Shown one piece after another: positions 1-10,489 of a stretch of 64,000 bases of DNA. The stretch lies in the NCBI GenBank assembly GCA_046318595.1, contig JBKCTV010000004.1, positions 1 through 64,000 of the forward strand, in the 5' to 3' direction. Made by a program: the position numbers and the translations under genes. The stretch is from DAITMV01 sp046318595. GTDB taxonomy: Bacteria > Pseudomonadota > Gammaproteobacteria > Burkholderiales > Burkholderiaceae_B. The notes under the pieces were generated by a model. The model worked only from the letters and a program-made list of their open reading frames with translations. It had not been told where the DNA came from and searched no databases. The stretch's first letter is position 1; the number at the start of each line of letters is the position of its first letter.

Positions 1-3000
1 CAGCGACCGTGCCACTGGAAATATTGTCGCCGTTCAGGCCGGTGAGCGACGCGCCGCTGCCGGAGAACGATGCTGCCGTGACCGCGCCGGTAAAAGTACC
101 GGTGCCGCCGACCGTCAGCCCACCAGTGGCCTTGATGCCGCCGGTAACCTGGAGTTTGTTAAGCGAACCGTCGTCGCCAGTGGCGCCGATGACGGTCACA
201 TCCTCAACGGCACGGCCGAGCACGATGGTGTTAGCAGTGCTGACCCGGGAACTAGCGCCCAGCGCGGTGGCGTAAGTTAACTGCGTCGGGGTGCCGGGCA
301 TGGCGTAGCTGCCGACAAAGGTGTTGTTGCTGCCGGTCGTGTTGGCGTTGGCGGTAGAGCCGTCGACTGTAGCATGAGAACCAGCCTGACGGCCGATAGC
401 CACGTTGTTACTACCGGTGCTATTGGCAGCCAGCGCACCGTAACCGACTGCTGCGTTGCTACTACCGATTGTATTGGCACCCATCGCAAAGTAACCGACT
501 GCTGCGTTGCTATGGGCGCTCGTACTGGAATACAGAGAAAACGTGCCGACACTGCTATTGCTCGAGCCGGTGGTATTCGCATACAGAGCAGCATGGCCCA
601 TGGCTACGTTATAAGCAGCGGTGGTATTATTCCCATACATTGCGAGACGTCCTACCACCGTGTTTGCACCTGCACCGCTCGGCGTGCCGTTAAAGGAGCC
701 CGAGCCGACGACGACGTTTGGCGTTGTCACGCTGCCGGTGTAGTCGCCGAGACCCAGGCGTCGTGCAGTCAAGTCGCTGCTAAACGCGCCAGTGGTGGCG
801 GACAGATGGCCGGTCAAGGTAGTTGCACCCGTTACGGCCAGGGTGCCGCCGACCGTGGTGTTGCCGGTTACACCGAGTGTGCTGCTGAACGTGCCGGTCG
901 AAGCAGCCACGCTTCCAGAGAAGACGCCGGCTGTCAGTGTGTCGGTGCTCGGGTTGTACGTCAGTCCCGTGTCGGTGCTGAGGCTCTGGTTGCCGCTGAC
1001 CGCATTCGCAAAAGTTAAGTAGCGCGTCGCGTTGGTGGTGTTGTCCGCCGCCGTCGTGAGCGTGGCTGCGTTGCCCGTGATGTTGCTTTCCGTGTAGGCG
1101 ATCGTTTTACGGGTCGGGGTGCCGCTGTTATTAGTGATGTACAGGTTTGTGCCATCGAATTCGACGGCGCCGAACACCGGGGTCGTCAAGTTGCTGCCGG
1201 ACTGGAACTTCAAGGGTGCGACGGTCGTGTTGCCGGCGGCCAGGTTGACCGTATTGCTGAACGTACCGGTGCCACCAACCGTCAGGCCACCAGTGGCCTT
1301 TATACCGCCGGTGACTTGGAGTTTGTTACCCGAGGCATCGTCGCTGGTGGCGCCGATGACGGTGACATCCGACGTGCGGCCCAGTACGATGGTGTTCGAG
1401 GTGGCAACATTCGACCCCGAGCCAAGTGCAGTGGCATAACTGAGTGCGCCGCTGGTTGGTTTGGCAAAAGAACCAAGGAAAGTGTTGTTCCCGCCGGTAG
1501 TGTTGGAATTGCCCCCCCCGTTGCCGCCAGCCGTAAAACCCAGCGCAACGTTGTTATGTCCGGTCGTGTTTTCCTTCATAGCGTCAGCACCAAACACCGC
1601 GTTGCCAGTGCCCTCTGTGTTCTTCAGCATAACGCTTAAGCCAAAAGCGCTATTATTCCAACCAGTTGTATTGCTGTTCAAAGCATAAGAACCAAACGCG
1701 CTGTTCAATGAGGCGTTTGCTTGAGAGCTGTTCGCCATCGCACCAACTCCCACCGCGGTGTTCCACGAACCGAGCGCGCTGGTCGGCATCGAGCCGCTAC
1801 CAAGCGTCGTGTTACCGCTGCCGAACGATATCGCCCCATCGAGATCACCCTTGGACAGCGTCACCGCGCCGGTGCGGCTGTTGAAGCTGGTCACGCCGGT
1901 GTTGGCCAGCGTGATGCTGCCCGCGCCGTTGGTGATGCCGATGCCGGTGCCGGGGCTCAATGTGCTGAGGGTATAGCCGCTGCCGTTGCCGATCAGCAAG
2001 GCACCGTTGGCCGCCCCACTGCCGTTCACCCCGGTGCCGCCGTAGGCTACGCCCACCGTGCCGCTGGCGATGTTGCTGCCGTTTAAGCTCGTGAGCGATG
2101 CGCCATTGCCGGCAAACGATGCTGCCGTGACTGCGCCCGTGAACGTGCCCGTGCCGCCGACCGTCAGGTTACCAGTGGCTGCGAGCGATGCGGCGCTGAC
2201 CGCGCCGCTGAAGGTGCCGGTGGTGCCGGTCAGGCCGCCGTTGGCCGCAAGCACACCAGAAAACGAGCCGCTGGTACCCGTGAGCGCCCCCGAAAACAGC
2301 CCCGTGGTGGCCGACAAGGCGCCGGAGGTCAGCGCACCGCCAATGCTGACGGCACCGGTGTCGGCGATCTGCAAGCGCGTGGTGCCCCCGGTTTGCAGTT
2401 GCAAGGGCATGCTGGCCGCAGCCGCATTCAGCACCAGGGCCTTGCTGCCGTTCGAGGTGTTGGCGACGACGCCCATGTAGGCATCGGCGGTCTGCGAGGC
2501 GTTGTCCGGGAAAATGCTCATACCGGTCGACTTGGCAATGCCGCTGGTGTTTTCGCCAAGCAGGATCGAGGTGGATGCGGCGTTCACGCGGAGCTGCGTG
2601 TAGTGCTGATTGCTAAAGCGGCCGTATATCACGATGTCGTCGCCGCCGCGGCTGACGGTCGGTTCGCCGCTCGTGCTGCAGGTGCTCTGCGCCACACCGT
2701 CCAGGCCAGGCGAGATGAGGGCATAAAACTTGGTGTTGGACGGCGCGCTGCTGCCGGCGAAGTAGCCACTGGCCGGGCCGCTGCCGCTGTTGTCCCAGGC
2801 GCAGTAGAGCAGCTTTTGGCCGTTGCCATCGGTTTTGGAGGCGGCCGAGTCGTTCGGTATCAGTTTGGCGTTGGTGCCTGAGATGGGCGCGCCGGGGTCG
2901 AGCATGGGTTTAGCGAAAATGACGTCGCTGCCGTTTTTGAACTGCTCGATGAACAGCACCTGCGAGGCTTGCTGCAACTGGGTTTTGATGTTGAGCACGC

Positions 3001-3169
3001 GCGACAACTGCACACTGGAGATCAGTTCGGCGTTCGCACTGACCTGCTGCGCAGCGGCGGTCAGCGGCGCCAGCGCGACCAGCAGCGCGAGCACGCACGG
3101 CCAGCTCGCGCGCAAGGGCGGCTTTGCAGGCTGCCGCTTAGTAGTCGATACGCTTGGGAGCAGTCCCAT
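1..3169 (-). CDS. Repetitive surface adhesin / fibre protein with YadA-head-like repeats (3' end outside window)
   Basis: Reverse-strand frame stays open from an ATG at 3169 to the window edge, about 1056 codons without a stop. Residues 1-42 form a type I signal peptide: a basic start, a Leu/Ala/Val core, then an Ala-rich cleavage site before Gln. Residues ~43-220 are non-repetitive and of unknown type. The rest is Gly/Ser/Thr/Asn-rich beta-strand repeat. Two blocks (residues ~452-576 and ~826-963) carry the NTAVG / N-S-A-F-G / NNVALG pattern of YadA-like trimeric autotransporter heads. Each ends in a DVTVIGAT...KLQVTGG segment leading to an ATGGLTVGGTGTF module. That module also occurs near residue 333, so the protein grew by internal duplication. 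The anchor is off-window; it could be a YadA beta-barrel or an S74-type C-terminal chaperone. The surface role is inferred from the signal peptide and repeats. No clear Shine-Dalgarno sequence precedes the ATG. Confidence 0.8.
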   Translation of the reverse strand, partial: MGLLPSVSTTKRQPAKPPLRASWPCVLALLVALAPLTAAAQQVSANAELISSVQLSRVLNIKTQLQQASQVLFIEQFKNGSDVIFAKPMLDPGAPISGTNAKLIPNDSAASKTDGNGQKLLYCAWDNSGSGPASGYFAGSSAPSNTKFYALISPGLDGVAQSTCSTSGEPTVSRGGDDIVIYGRFSNQHYTQLRVNAASTSILLGENTSGIAKSTGMSIFPDNASQTADAYMGVVANTSNGSKALVLNAAAASMPLQLQTGGTTRLQIADTGAVSIGGALTSGALSATTGLFSGALTGTSGSFSGVLAANGGLTGTTGTFSGAVSAASLAATGNLTVGGTGTFTGAVTAASFAGNGASLTSLNGSNIASGTVGVAYGGTGVNGSGAANGALLIGNGSGYTLSTLSPGTGIGITNGAGSITLANTGVTSFNSRTGAVTLSKGDLDGAISFGSGNTTLGSGSMPTSALGSWNTAVGVGAMANSSQANASLNSAFGSYALNSNTTGWNNSAFGLSVMLKNTEGTGNAVFGADAMKENTTGHNNVALGFTAGGNGGGNSNTTGGNNTFLGSFAKPTSGALSYATALGSGSNVATSNTIVLGRTSDVTVIGATSDDASGNKLQVTGGIKATGGLTVGGTGTFSNTVNLAAGNTTVAPLKFQSGSNLTTPVFGAVEFDGTNLYITNNSGTPTRKTIAYTESNITGNAATLTTAADNTTNATRYLTFANAVSGNQSLSTDTGLTYNPSTDTLTAGVFSGSVAASTGTFSSTLGVTGNTTVGGTLAVTGATTLTGHLSATTGAFSSDLTARRLGLGDYTGSVTTPNVVVGSGSFNGTPSGAGANTVVGRLAMYGNNTTAAYNVAMGHAALYANTTGSSNSSVGTFSLYSSTSAHSNAAVGYFAMGANTIGSSNAAVGYGALAANSTGSNNVAIGRQAGSHATVDGSTANANTTGSNNTFVGSYAMPGTPTQLTYATALGASSRVSTANTIVLGRAVEDVTVIGATGDDGSLNKLQVTGGIKATGGLTVGGTGTFTGAVTAASFSGSGASLTGLNGDNISSGTVA

Positions 3170-3429
3170 AGTTTGTCCGGTTCTTTATATGCATAAAATT
3201 TATACGAATGGCATTAAAGTTGAACGACCGAGAACGGGGGGACTGGAGTCGCACGGATGGGTGGCGTGAGGGACCCCCCCGATGCGGGACGAAAATTATG
3301 TTACGGAAAGCCAAGACGGCGTTGCCGGCCCAGATGGTTCCGTCGGCGAACTTGCGTCAAAATTACCTTCGATTATTCAGTTTCGCAACTCGCTCAGTTG
3401 TCAAAATACCAAGCGCGGTGGTTATGGTG
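3170..3429. other. Intergenic spacer between adhesin and hicA
   Basis: About 260 bases separate the divergent adhesin and hicAB genes. The adhesin-proximal 60 bases are AT-rich and probably hold its promoter, but I see no convincing -35/-10 pair. The open frame that continues upstream of hicA through this spacer has no RBS and no family resemblance, so I do not call it coding. Confidence 0.5.
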
Positions 3430-3463
3430 TTGACACCCGCTGTTTAGTGGTTACAATAACCAC
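3430..3463 (+). promoter_or_regulatory. hicAB promoter with overlapping palindromic operator
   Basis: A sigma70-type promoter is visible: TTGACA at 3430-3435, a 16-bp spacer and TACAAT at 3452-3457. The -10 box sits inside a perfect palindrome, GTGGTTA-CAA-TAACCAC (3447-3463). This is the expected arrangement for autorepression by the DNA-binding antitoxin HicB. The predicted transcription start (about 3464-3465) falls on the hicA ATG, so the toxin mRNA may be leaderless. Confidence 0.7.
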
Positions 3464-3464
3464 C

Positions 3465-3647
3465 ATGAATAGCAGGCAAATAATCAAACAACTGGAACGC
3501 GACGGCTGGTATTTGGCCCGTGTAAAGGGCTCGCATCATCAGTTCAAGCATGACACCAAAAAAGGTTTGGTAACCGTCAAGCACCCCGACAGCGACATAC
3601 CGGCGGGAACCCTGAACAGCATCAGGAAACAAGCTTGCTGGAAATAA
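3465..3647 (+). CDS. hicA: HicA-type mRNA interferase toxin
   Basis: Sixty residues, the usual HicA size. HicA toxins adopt a dsRNA-binding-like fold and cleave mRNA with a conserved histidine, here in the GSHHQF motif near residue 22. The N-terminal pattern (SRQIIKQLERDGW) and the C-terminal HPDSDIPAGTLNSI-RKQ segment are classic for the family. The ATG at 3465 is chosen because it begins the family match and lies just after the promoter palindrome; the longer upstream frame would run through the promoter. It is followed 15 bases later by hicB, the usual toxin-first order. There is no Shine-Dalgarno sequence, so low or leaderless translation relative to the antitoxin is plausible. Confidence 0.9.
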   Translation: MNSRQIIKQLERDGWYLARVKGSHHQFKHDTKKGLVTVKHPDSDIPAGTLNSIRKQACWK

Positions 3648-3662
3648 ATGAAGGAGTTCAAA

Positions 3663-4058
3663 ATGAGATTCCCCGTGGTTTTGCACACCGATAATGGTGT
3701 GCGGTATGGCGTCACCGTGCCTGATTTGCCAGGCTGTTTTTCGGCTGGCGATAGTTTCGATGAGGCTTTGGATTCCGTACTGGAAGCGATTGACCTGCAC
3801 CTCGAAGGTTTGACAGAAAACGGCGAAGAATTGCCCACCACAAAACCAATCGCCGTTCATCAGAAAAACCCAGAATTCGCCAACGGCGTCTGGGCGGCTG
3901 TCGATTTTGATGTAAGTAAATTCGACGGCAAGGCCGAAAAAATTAATATCACCTTGCCCCGCCGTTTGCTGAATAAGATCGACGAATACGTTCGATCGCA
4001 TGGGTCCAGCCGCTCGGGTTTTTTGGCCGATGCCGCTCGTGAAGCCATGAAGCCATGA
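3663..4058 (+). CDS. hicB: HicB-type antitoxin with ribbon-helix-helix DNA-binding tail
   Basis: 131 residues from ATG 3663. HicB neutralises HicA by direct binding and represses its own operon. The N-terminal half (MRFPVVLHTDNG, VTVPDLPGCFSAGDSFDEAL) is the degenerate RNase H-like domain. The C-terminal part (KINITLPRRLLNKIDEY, then SRSGFLADAA) is a ribbon-helix-helix domain that would bind the palindrome at 3447-3463. An ATG at 3648 is in frame, but an AAGGAG Shine-Dalgarno sits at 3651-3656, correctly spaced for ATG 3663. A strong RBS on hicB against none on hicA fits the excess antitoxin these systems need. Confidence 0.92.
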   Translation: MRFPVVLHTDNGVRYGVTVPDLPGCFSAGDSFDEALDSVLEAIDLHLEGLTENGEELPTTKPIAVHQKNPEFANGVWAAVDFDVSKFDGKAEKINITLPRRLLNKIDEYVRSHGSSRSGFLADAAREAMKP

Positions 4059-4205
4059 AGTTTTGAACTTTTGATGGCAAGAAGCATTGGGATGTGCAGC
4101 TTACAGAAGCTTACAAAAACCTGAGTCCATAACCCGGGAGGCATTCAAGGCGGCGCTAGACGAATGGTGCAAGCATGCGCCGCATGCTCGGGGTCAATAG
4201 CAAAA

Positions 4206-4226
4206 GTGCGCCCATGCTGGGCACAC
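4206..4226. repeat. Palindromic repeat, copy 1, abutting a terminator
   Basis: A 21-bp palindrome with 9-bp arms GTGCGCCCA / TGGGCACAC around TGC. It lies immediately beyond the T-tract of the tRNA terminator, reading on the minus strand. A near-identical copy (one mismatch) occurs at 56803-56823, also just past a terminator. Read on the minus strand this copy starts GTGTG, and both can form a small hairpin. The remaining sequence from 4059 to 4205 holds nothing I can recognise. Confidence 0.6.
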
Positions 4227-4254
4227 AAAAAGCCCCACATCGCTGCGAGGCTTA
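4226..4254 (-). terminator. Rho-independent terminator of the rpoD-tRNA transcript
   Basis: On the minus strand an AAGCC...GGCTT stem is followed by a run of five T, directly downstream of the tRNA. It would end the rpsU-yqeY-dnaG-rpoD-tRNA transcription unit or a tRNA-only transcript. Confidence 0.75.
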
Positions 4255-4261
4255 TAAATAC

Positions 4262-4340
<79 letters not shown>

Positions 4341-4350
4341 ATTAAAACGA

Positions 4351-6765
<2,415 letters not shown>

Positions 6766-6853
6766 CAAAGCTCCTGTGCTAAATTCGATCGGTGAGCCAC
6801 GGGCGCGTGCCAAGCAGCGCAACACACTGGCGTATCAGCAAGTGAACCCCCGA

Positions 6854-8635
6854 TTATAATAGATTCACGCGCTGTTGTTTTAAAGTGATACGTTTTTGCG
6901 TCCAATATCGATACCTTTCTTGCGCAGTTTCGCTACCGAGACCGCTTTGTGCCAACCGGGCGAGTTCCTGACCGATCCAGGCGTCCCAGCATTGCTGCAA
7001 GGCCGCGTCGAGCTCGGTATCCAAATCGAGCTGCGCATCGAACTTTAAAGACTCCTGCGCAGCATACCCCACTTCAATAGAGTGACAAGTATCGCGGAAA
7101 AGTTCCAAAATACTCGCAACCGTCGGCGAATCCTGTGACTGCAAAGCAGCGATGACCAAGCTCAGGGCCAACTGCGCATCGGTCGCCTCGCCCTGGTTGC
7201 TCACGGTCGACCGATACTCGGCACAACGCTCGACCAGAGCAGGCGCAGCCAATAACAAAGCGGCGAGACGCCGCTCCGGCGGTGCGGCCCCGGCCCGCAC
7301 CCGTGGCCTTGCCGGCCGCGGCGCATAGTGAACGTCGCCGCCATTTTTTCGTTTCAACCCCAACTGCTGCTCGAGCTCGGCCGGTGGCGTTTTCAAAGCC
7401 TCGGCCAGTGCCCGGATGAGCGCTACACGGTAGGCACTCGGCGGAATCTGCACCGCCACTTTGCGCAGCATACCGGTCGCGGCCGCGCGGCCTTCGACAT
7501 CACCCAAGGGAAAACGCGCCTCCAGCTCCCGCAATAAAAACTGCGACAGGGGCTGAGCCTGCCGCACCAAGCCATCGAACGCCTCCACGCCCTGTTCCCG
7601 GATGAAAGAGTCGGGATCGTGGCCTTCGCTCAAAAAAATGAACTCTAGCCGGCGCTCCTCGCTGCAGTAGGCCAGACTGGCCTCCAGCGCCCGCCAAGCG
7701 GCTTTGCGGCCAGCGGTGTCGCCATCGAAGCAGAAGACGATCCGATCGGTATACCGCACGAGCTGCTGGAGATGTGCTGCAGTCACTGCGGTGCCAAGGG
7801 TCGCCACCGTATTGGCGAAGCTCCACTGCGCCAATGCCACGACGTCCATATACCCTTCGACCACCAAAACGAAACCTTGCTCCCGAATCGCGGGCCGGGC
7901 TTCGAATAAACCATACAGCTCCTGCCCCTTGGAGAACAAGGGCGTCTCGGGGGAGTTGAGGTATTTGGGCTCGCCGCCATCCAACACCCGCCCACCGAAA
8001 CCGATCACGTCACCACGGCCATTCCGAATCGGAAACATGACGCGGTCGCGGAAACGGTCGTAGCGCCGGTCCGACGACTCGGCATTGATGACCAGCCCGG
8101 CTTCCCGTAGATCGGGCGACTGCTCGTAATCCTTAAAAACCTCCGCCAGGTTTTGCCAGCCGGCGGGTGCATAGCCCATGCCGAAACGCGCCGCGATGCG
8201 ACCCGTCAGGCCACGGCGCTTGAGGTAAGCAATGGCGGCAGGCGCCTGCTTCAGGGCGTTTTTATAAAACTGCTGGGCCTGTTGCAAGGCGTCGAGCAGA
8301 AGACCGTTGCGCGAACGTGCGCTTTGCTGTTCGGGACTGGCTTGTTCCTGCGGCACCTGCAAACCGTGTTGCGTGGCCAGATGCTCGACTGCTTCCGGAA
8401 AAGGCAGGCCCATGTACTCCATCAAAAAGTTGATGGCGCTGCCGCTGACGCCGCAGCCGAAACAGTGGTAAAACTGTTTCGCCGGACTTACCGAAAAAGA
8501 GGGGGTTTTCTCTTTGTGAAAAGGACAGAGGCCAGAGAAATTAGCGCCGGCTTTCTTGAGCTGAACATAGCGGCCGACGATTTCGACCACATCGGTACGG
8601 TAGAGTAAATCCTGAATGAAACTATTCGGAATCAT
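6854..8635 (-). CDS. dnaG: DNA primase DnaG
   Basis: 593 residues, normal length. It synthesises RNA primers at the replication fork with DnaB helicase. The N-terminal CHC2 zinc-binding domain is complete (CPFHKEKTPSFSV, then YHCFGCG). The catalytic TOPRIM domain is visible (VVEGYMDVVALAQ near residue 260 and FDGDTAGRKAA near 305). The C-terminal ~150 residues form the DnaB-interaction helical bundle. It lies between yqeY and rpoD on one strand, 88 bases ahead of rpoD, the conserved arrangement in this class of bacteria. Confidence 0.98.
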   Translation of the reverse strand: MIPNSFIQDLLYRTDVVEIVGRYVQLKKAGANFSGLCPFHKEKTPSFSVSPAKQFYHCFGCGVSGSAINFLMEYMGLPFPEAVEHLATQHGLQVPQEQASPEQQSARSRNGLLLDALQQAQQFYKNALKQAPAAIAYLKRRGLTGRIAARFGMGYAPAGWQNLAEVFKDYEQSPDLREAGLVINAESSDRRYDRFRDRVMFPIRNGRGDVIGFGGRVLDGGEPKYLNSPETPLFSKGQELYGLFEARPAIREQGFVLVVEGYMDVVALAQWSFANTVATLGTAVTAAHLQQLVRYTDRIVFCFDGDTAGRKAAWRALEASLAYCSEERRLEFIFLSEGHDPDSFIREQGVEAFDGLVRQAQPLSQFLLRELEARFPLGDVEGRAAATGMLRKVAVQIPPSAYRVALIRALAEALKTPPAELEQQLGLKRKNGGDVHYAPRPARPRVRAGAAPPERRLAALLLAAPALVERCAEYRSTVSNQGEATDAQLALSLVIAALQSQDSPTVASILELFRDTCHSIEVGYAAQESLKFDAQLDLDTELDAALQQCWDAWIGQELARLAQSGLGSETAQERYRYWTQKRITLKQQRVNLL

Positions 8636-8726
8636 GCCGTCTCGCTCATGGCGTTATCGCCGGGATAGGGGCCAACAAGGAGCTCCGGCCGACGCGACAT
8701 GCCGACATTTCAGGCGTGACAGCTCC

Positions 8727-9173
8727 CTAGCGCTGTAAAAGCTGCCGGGCCTGCGCCGAGACAGCCGCCATGTCGGCGCGCCCTGCGAGCCGGGGCTTGA
8801 TCAGCGTCATGACCTTGCCGAGGTCGGCCAAGCCGACGGCACCCGCTTCGGCGATCGCCTGCCGTATGAGCGCTTCAACCTCGCTCAGCGACATTTGCAC
8901 GGGCTGGTAGACAGATAAAACGCCGACCTCGAAGCGCTCGGCCGCCGCCGACTCGACTCGACCGGCGGCGTCGAACTGCACGGCCGACTCTTTACGCTGC
9001 TTGATGAGCTTTTCAATAATGGTCAATACCTGACCATCGTCGAGCTCGATGCGCTCATCGACTTCTTTTTGCTTGATCGCAGCAGTCAGTAGGCGAAGCG
9101 CAGAGAGCTTTTGCGGCTCCCGCGCTTTCATGGCGGCTTTGACGTCGTCGAGTATGCGAATTTTTAGAGTCAT
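8727..9173 (-). CDS. yqeY: GatB/YqeY-domain protein
   Basis: 148 residues from ATG 9173, the exact usual size of YqeY. The family resembles the C-terminal tRNA-binding tail of the amidotransferase subunit GatB; its own biochemical role is unsettled. Family signatures are the start (MTLKIRILDDVKAAMKAREP, KLSALRLL) and a C-terminal GLADLGKVM / IKPRLAGRADMAAVS segment. An in-frame TTG lies 21 bases upstream, but the ATG start gives the family length. It is embedded between rpsU and dnaG, as in most Burkholderiales. Confidence 0.93.
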   Translation of the reverse strand: MTLKIRILDDVKAAMKAREPQKLSALRLLTAAIKQKEVDERIELDDGQVLTIIEKLIKQRKESAVQFDAAGRVESAAAERFEVGVLSVYQPVQMSLSEVEALIRQAIAEAGAVGLADLGKVMTLIKPRLAGRADMAAVSAQARQLLQR

Positions 9174-9211
9174 GCTTTGAATAGGCTGCGTCAACGGCTA
9201 GAAGCACCGCT

Positions 9212-9246
9212 AGAAGCCTGTCGTAGTTAAAGTCCGACAGGCTTCT
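9212..9246. repeat. Perfect 12-bp inverted repeat between rpsU and yqeY
   Basis: Arms AGAAGCCTGTCG and CGACAGGCTTCT flank an 11-base loop. Transcribed from the rpsU side, a seven-T run precedes rather than follows the stem, so it is not a standard terminator in either direction. In other bacteria the rpsU-dnaG spacer carries an attenuator or RNA-processing hairpin that lowers downstream expression; a similar role is plausible here. Confidence 0.6.
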
Positions 9247-9263
9247 ATAAAAAAACGGCTCGA

Positions 9264-9476
9264 TCAGTACATTTTTTTCGGCAGCATCTGGCTGCGCAGA
9301 CGCTTGAAATGCCGCTTGACGGCAGCGGCTTGCAGACGCTTGCGCTTGGCTGTGGGCTTCTCGTAGAACTCGCCTGCGCGAAGTTGGGTCAGCAACCCGG
9401 TTTTTTCGATGGTACGCTTGAAACGCCGTAAAGCAACTTCAAAAGGCTCGTTTTCCTTGACACGAATCGTAGGCAT
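9264..9476 (-). CDS. rpsU: 30S ribosomal protein S21
   Basis: 70 residues from ATG 9476, the standard S21 length. The start MPTIRVKENEPFEVALRRF and the strongly basic C-terminus (KRKRLQAAAVKRHFKRL) are diagnostic. A 20-residue upstream in-frame extension matches nothing and is dropped. S21 helps 16S rRNA anti-Shine-Dalgarno pairing at initiation. It heads the rpsU-yqeY-dnaG-rpoD-tRNA unit. The ~275 bases upstream (9477-9750) should carry its promoter; I see no other gene there. Confidence 0.97.
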   Translation of the reverse strand: MPTIRVKENEPFEVALRRFKRTIEKTGLLTQLRAGEFYEKPTAKRKRLQAAAVKRHFKRLRSQMLPKKMY

Positions 9477-9750
9477 GCGGTAAAAATTCCAAAATAAATT
9501 TCGCCGACGATTCGGCAAAGAATAACACTCTAGCATGGGTCGAGCTGCGGTTCAACCCCCCCTTTTAGGACTATCCAGCCTTCGCTTGAACAGCAAGCTC
9601 GCGTTTTTAGGTGGAAACGCTACTATTTTCACTAAACTGCCGTTGCCGCGCCCATTAACGCTCAGCTTCTGCTGGACCAGGGCAATAATCCGTTTATTGC
9701 CCATGCTTGCGCACCTTACACCGCAGCGCAAGCGGTCGCGTTAAATTTCA

Positions 9751-10401
9751 TCATAACAATGATGGATAATAGTCCGGATACTTTTCTCTCATCTGTTGCT
9801 GCTTCTGCCCTTCCTCTAAATCTGTGCTTGTGCTGCCCACATCATGGCCGTCGCACTTGACTTGATATTTTAAATTAGCGTTATCGAGAGCGAACGGCTC
9901 ATCAAAATTCTTGAAAGGGTTGCTTACACTATCATACTTATGCAAAGCATAACCAGCCAGCGCAAAACCACCTGCAAACGCCACCGGTGCAATAACCGGA
10001 GCAGCCGGAAGAGCGAGCACCGCAGCAACAGCCCCCAACGAAAACATCAAGCCTGCAGAAACGGCTGCAACGGTTCCTAAAGCAAAATTCTTTACAGCAT
10101 TAATTTTTGACTCATACAACTTAATCTGTTTTTTTAGCAAATCAATATCGGACTGTAAGCCTTCTAATTTCTCAGCTCTATCAATAAAGCCTGGGTTACT
10201 AATTAGCACGTTTTTTCTCTCTTCTGTTTGCCTCAGCGCACCTTCGAGAATTTTAGCTGTTTTTTTAAAAGTTTCTCTATTTTGCTTGTACTGCTTGACC
10301 AGTCGAAAAGCCGCCGCCATGGGTTTGTCAAAAATATTTTCACTGACAGCAACAAAAGGCATGGCTAAGCCATGGGAAACGGAAACCATATTGATACTCA
10401 T
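9751..10401 (-). CDS. Unknown coiled-coil protein with hydrophobic hairpin, putative secreted effector or translocator
   Basis: 216 residues, no recognised family. Residues ~40-100 are charged and heptad-like, a probable coiled coil. Residues ~106-155 are a long Ala/Gly/Val-rich hydrophobic stretch that could form a two-helix membrane hairpin. The tail (~190-216) is Gln/Lys-rich. This coiled-coil-plus-hairpin layout is common among type III translocators and membrane-targeted effectors, but that is an analogy only. It lies 88 bases downstream of the chaperone-like gene at 10490, on the same strand, with a strong GAGGAAG ribosome site. It is therefore probably the cargo of that chaperone, transcribed from the box at 10922. 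The DNA is AT-rich compared with rpsU-rpoD, suggesting acquisition. Confidence 0.65.
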   Translation of the reverse strand: MSINMVSVSHGLAMPFVAVSENIFDKPMAAAFRLVKQYKQNRETFKKTAKILEGALRQTEERKNVLISNPGFIDRAEKLEGLQSDIDLLKKQIKLYESKINAVKNFALGTVAAVSAGLMFSLGAVAAVLALPAAPVIAPVAFAGGFALAGYALHKYDSVSNPFKNFDEPFALDNANLKYQVKCDGHDVGSTSTDLEEGQKQQQMREKYPDYYPSLL

Positions 10402-10489
10402 GCTAATTTACTTCCTCACAAATCTTCGGTTGAAAAAAACTACAAAAAATCGATTACTTTCAGGCTTAATTATTTAATAAATCAAAAAA

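Noticed and set aside
3282..3464. N-terminally extended HicA
   Set aside because: The extension would include the -35/-10 promoter and operator; HicA proteins are about 60 residues.
9477..9750. Possible small gene between rpsU and the 9751 gene
   Set aside because: The only open frame (plus strand, 69 codons) has no ribosome site or protein-like composition; the stretch more likely holds the rpsU promoter.
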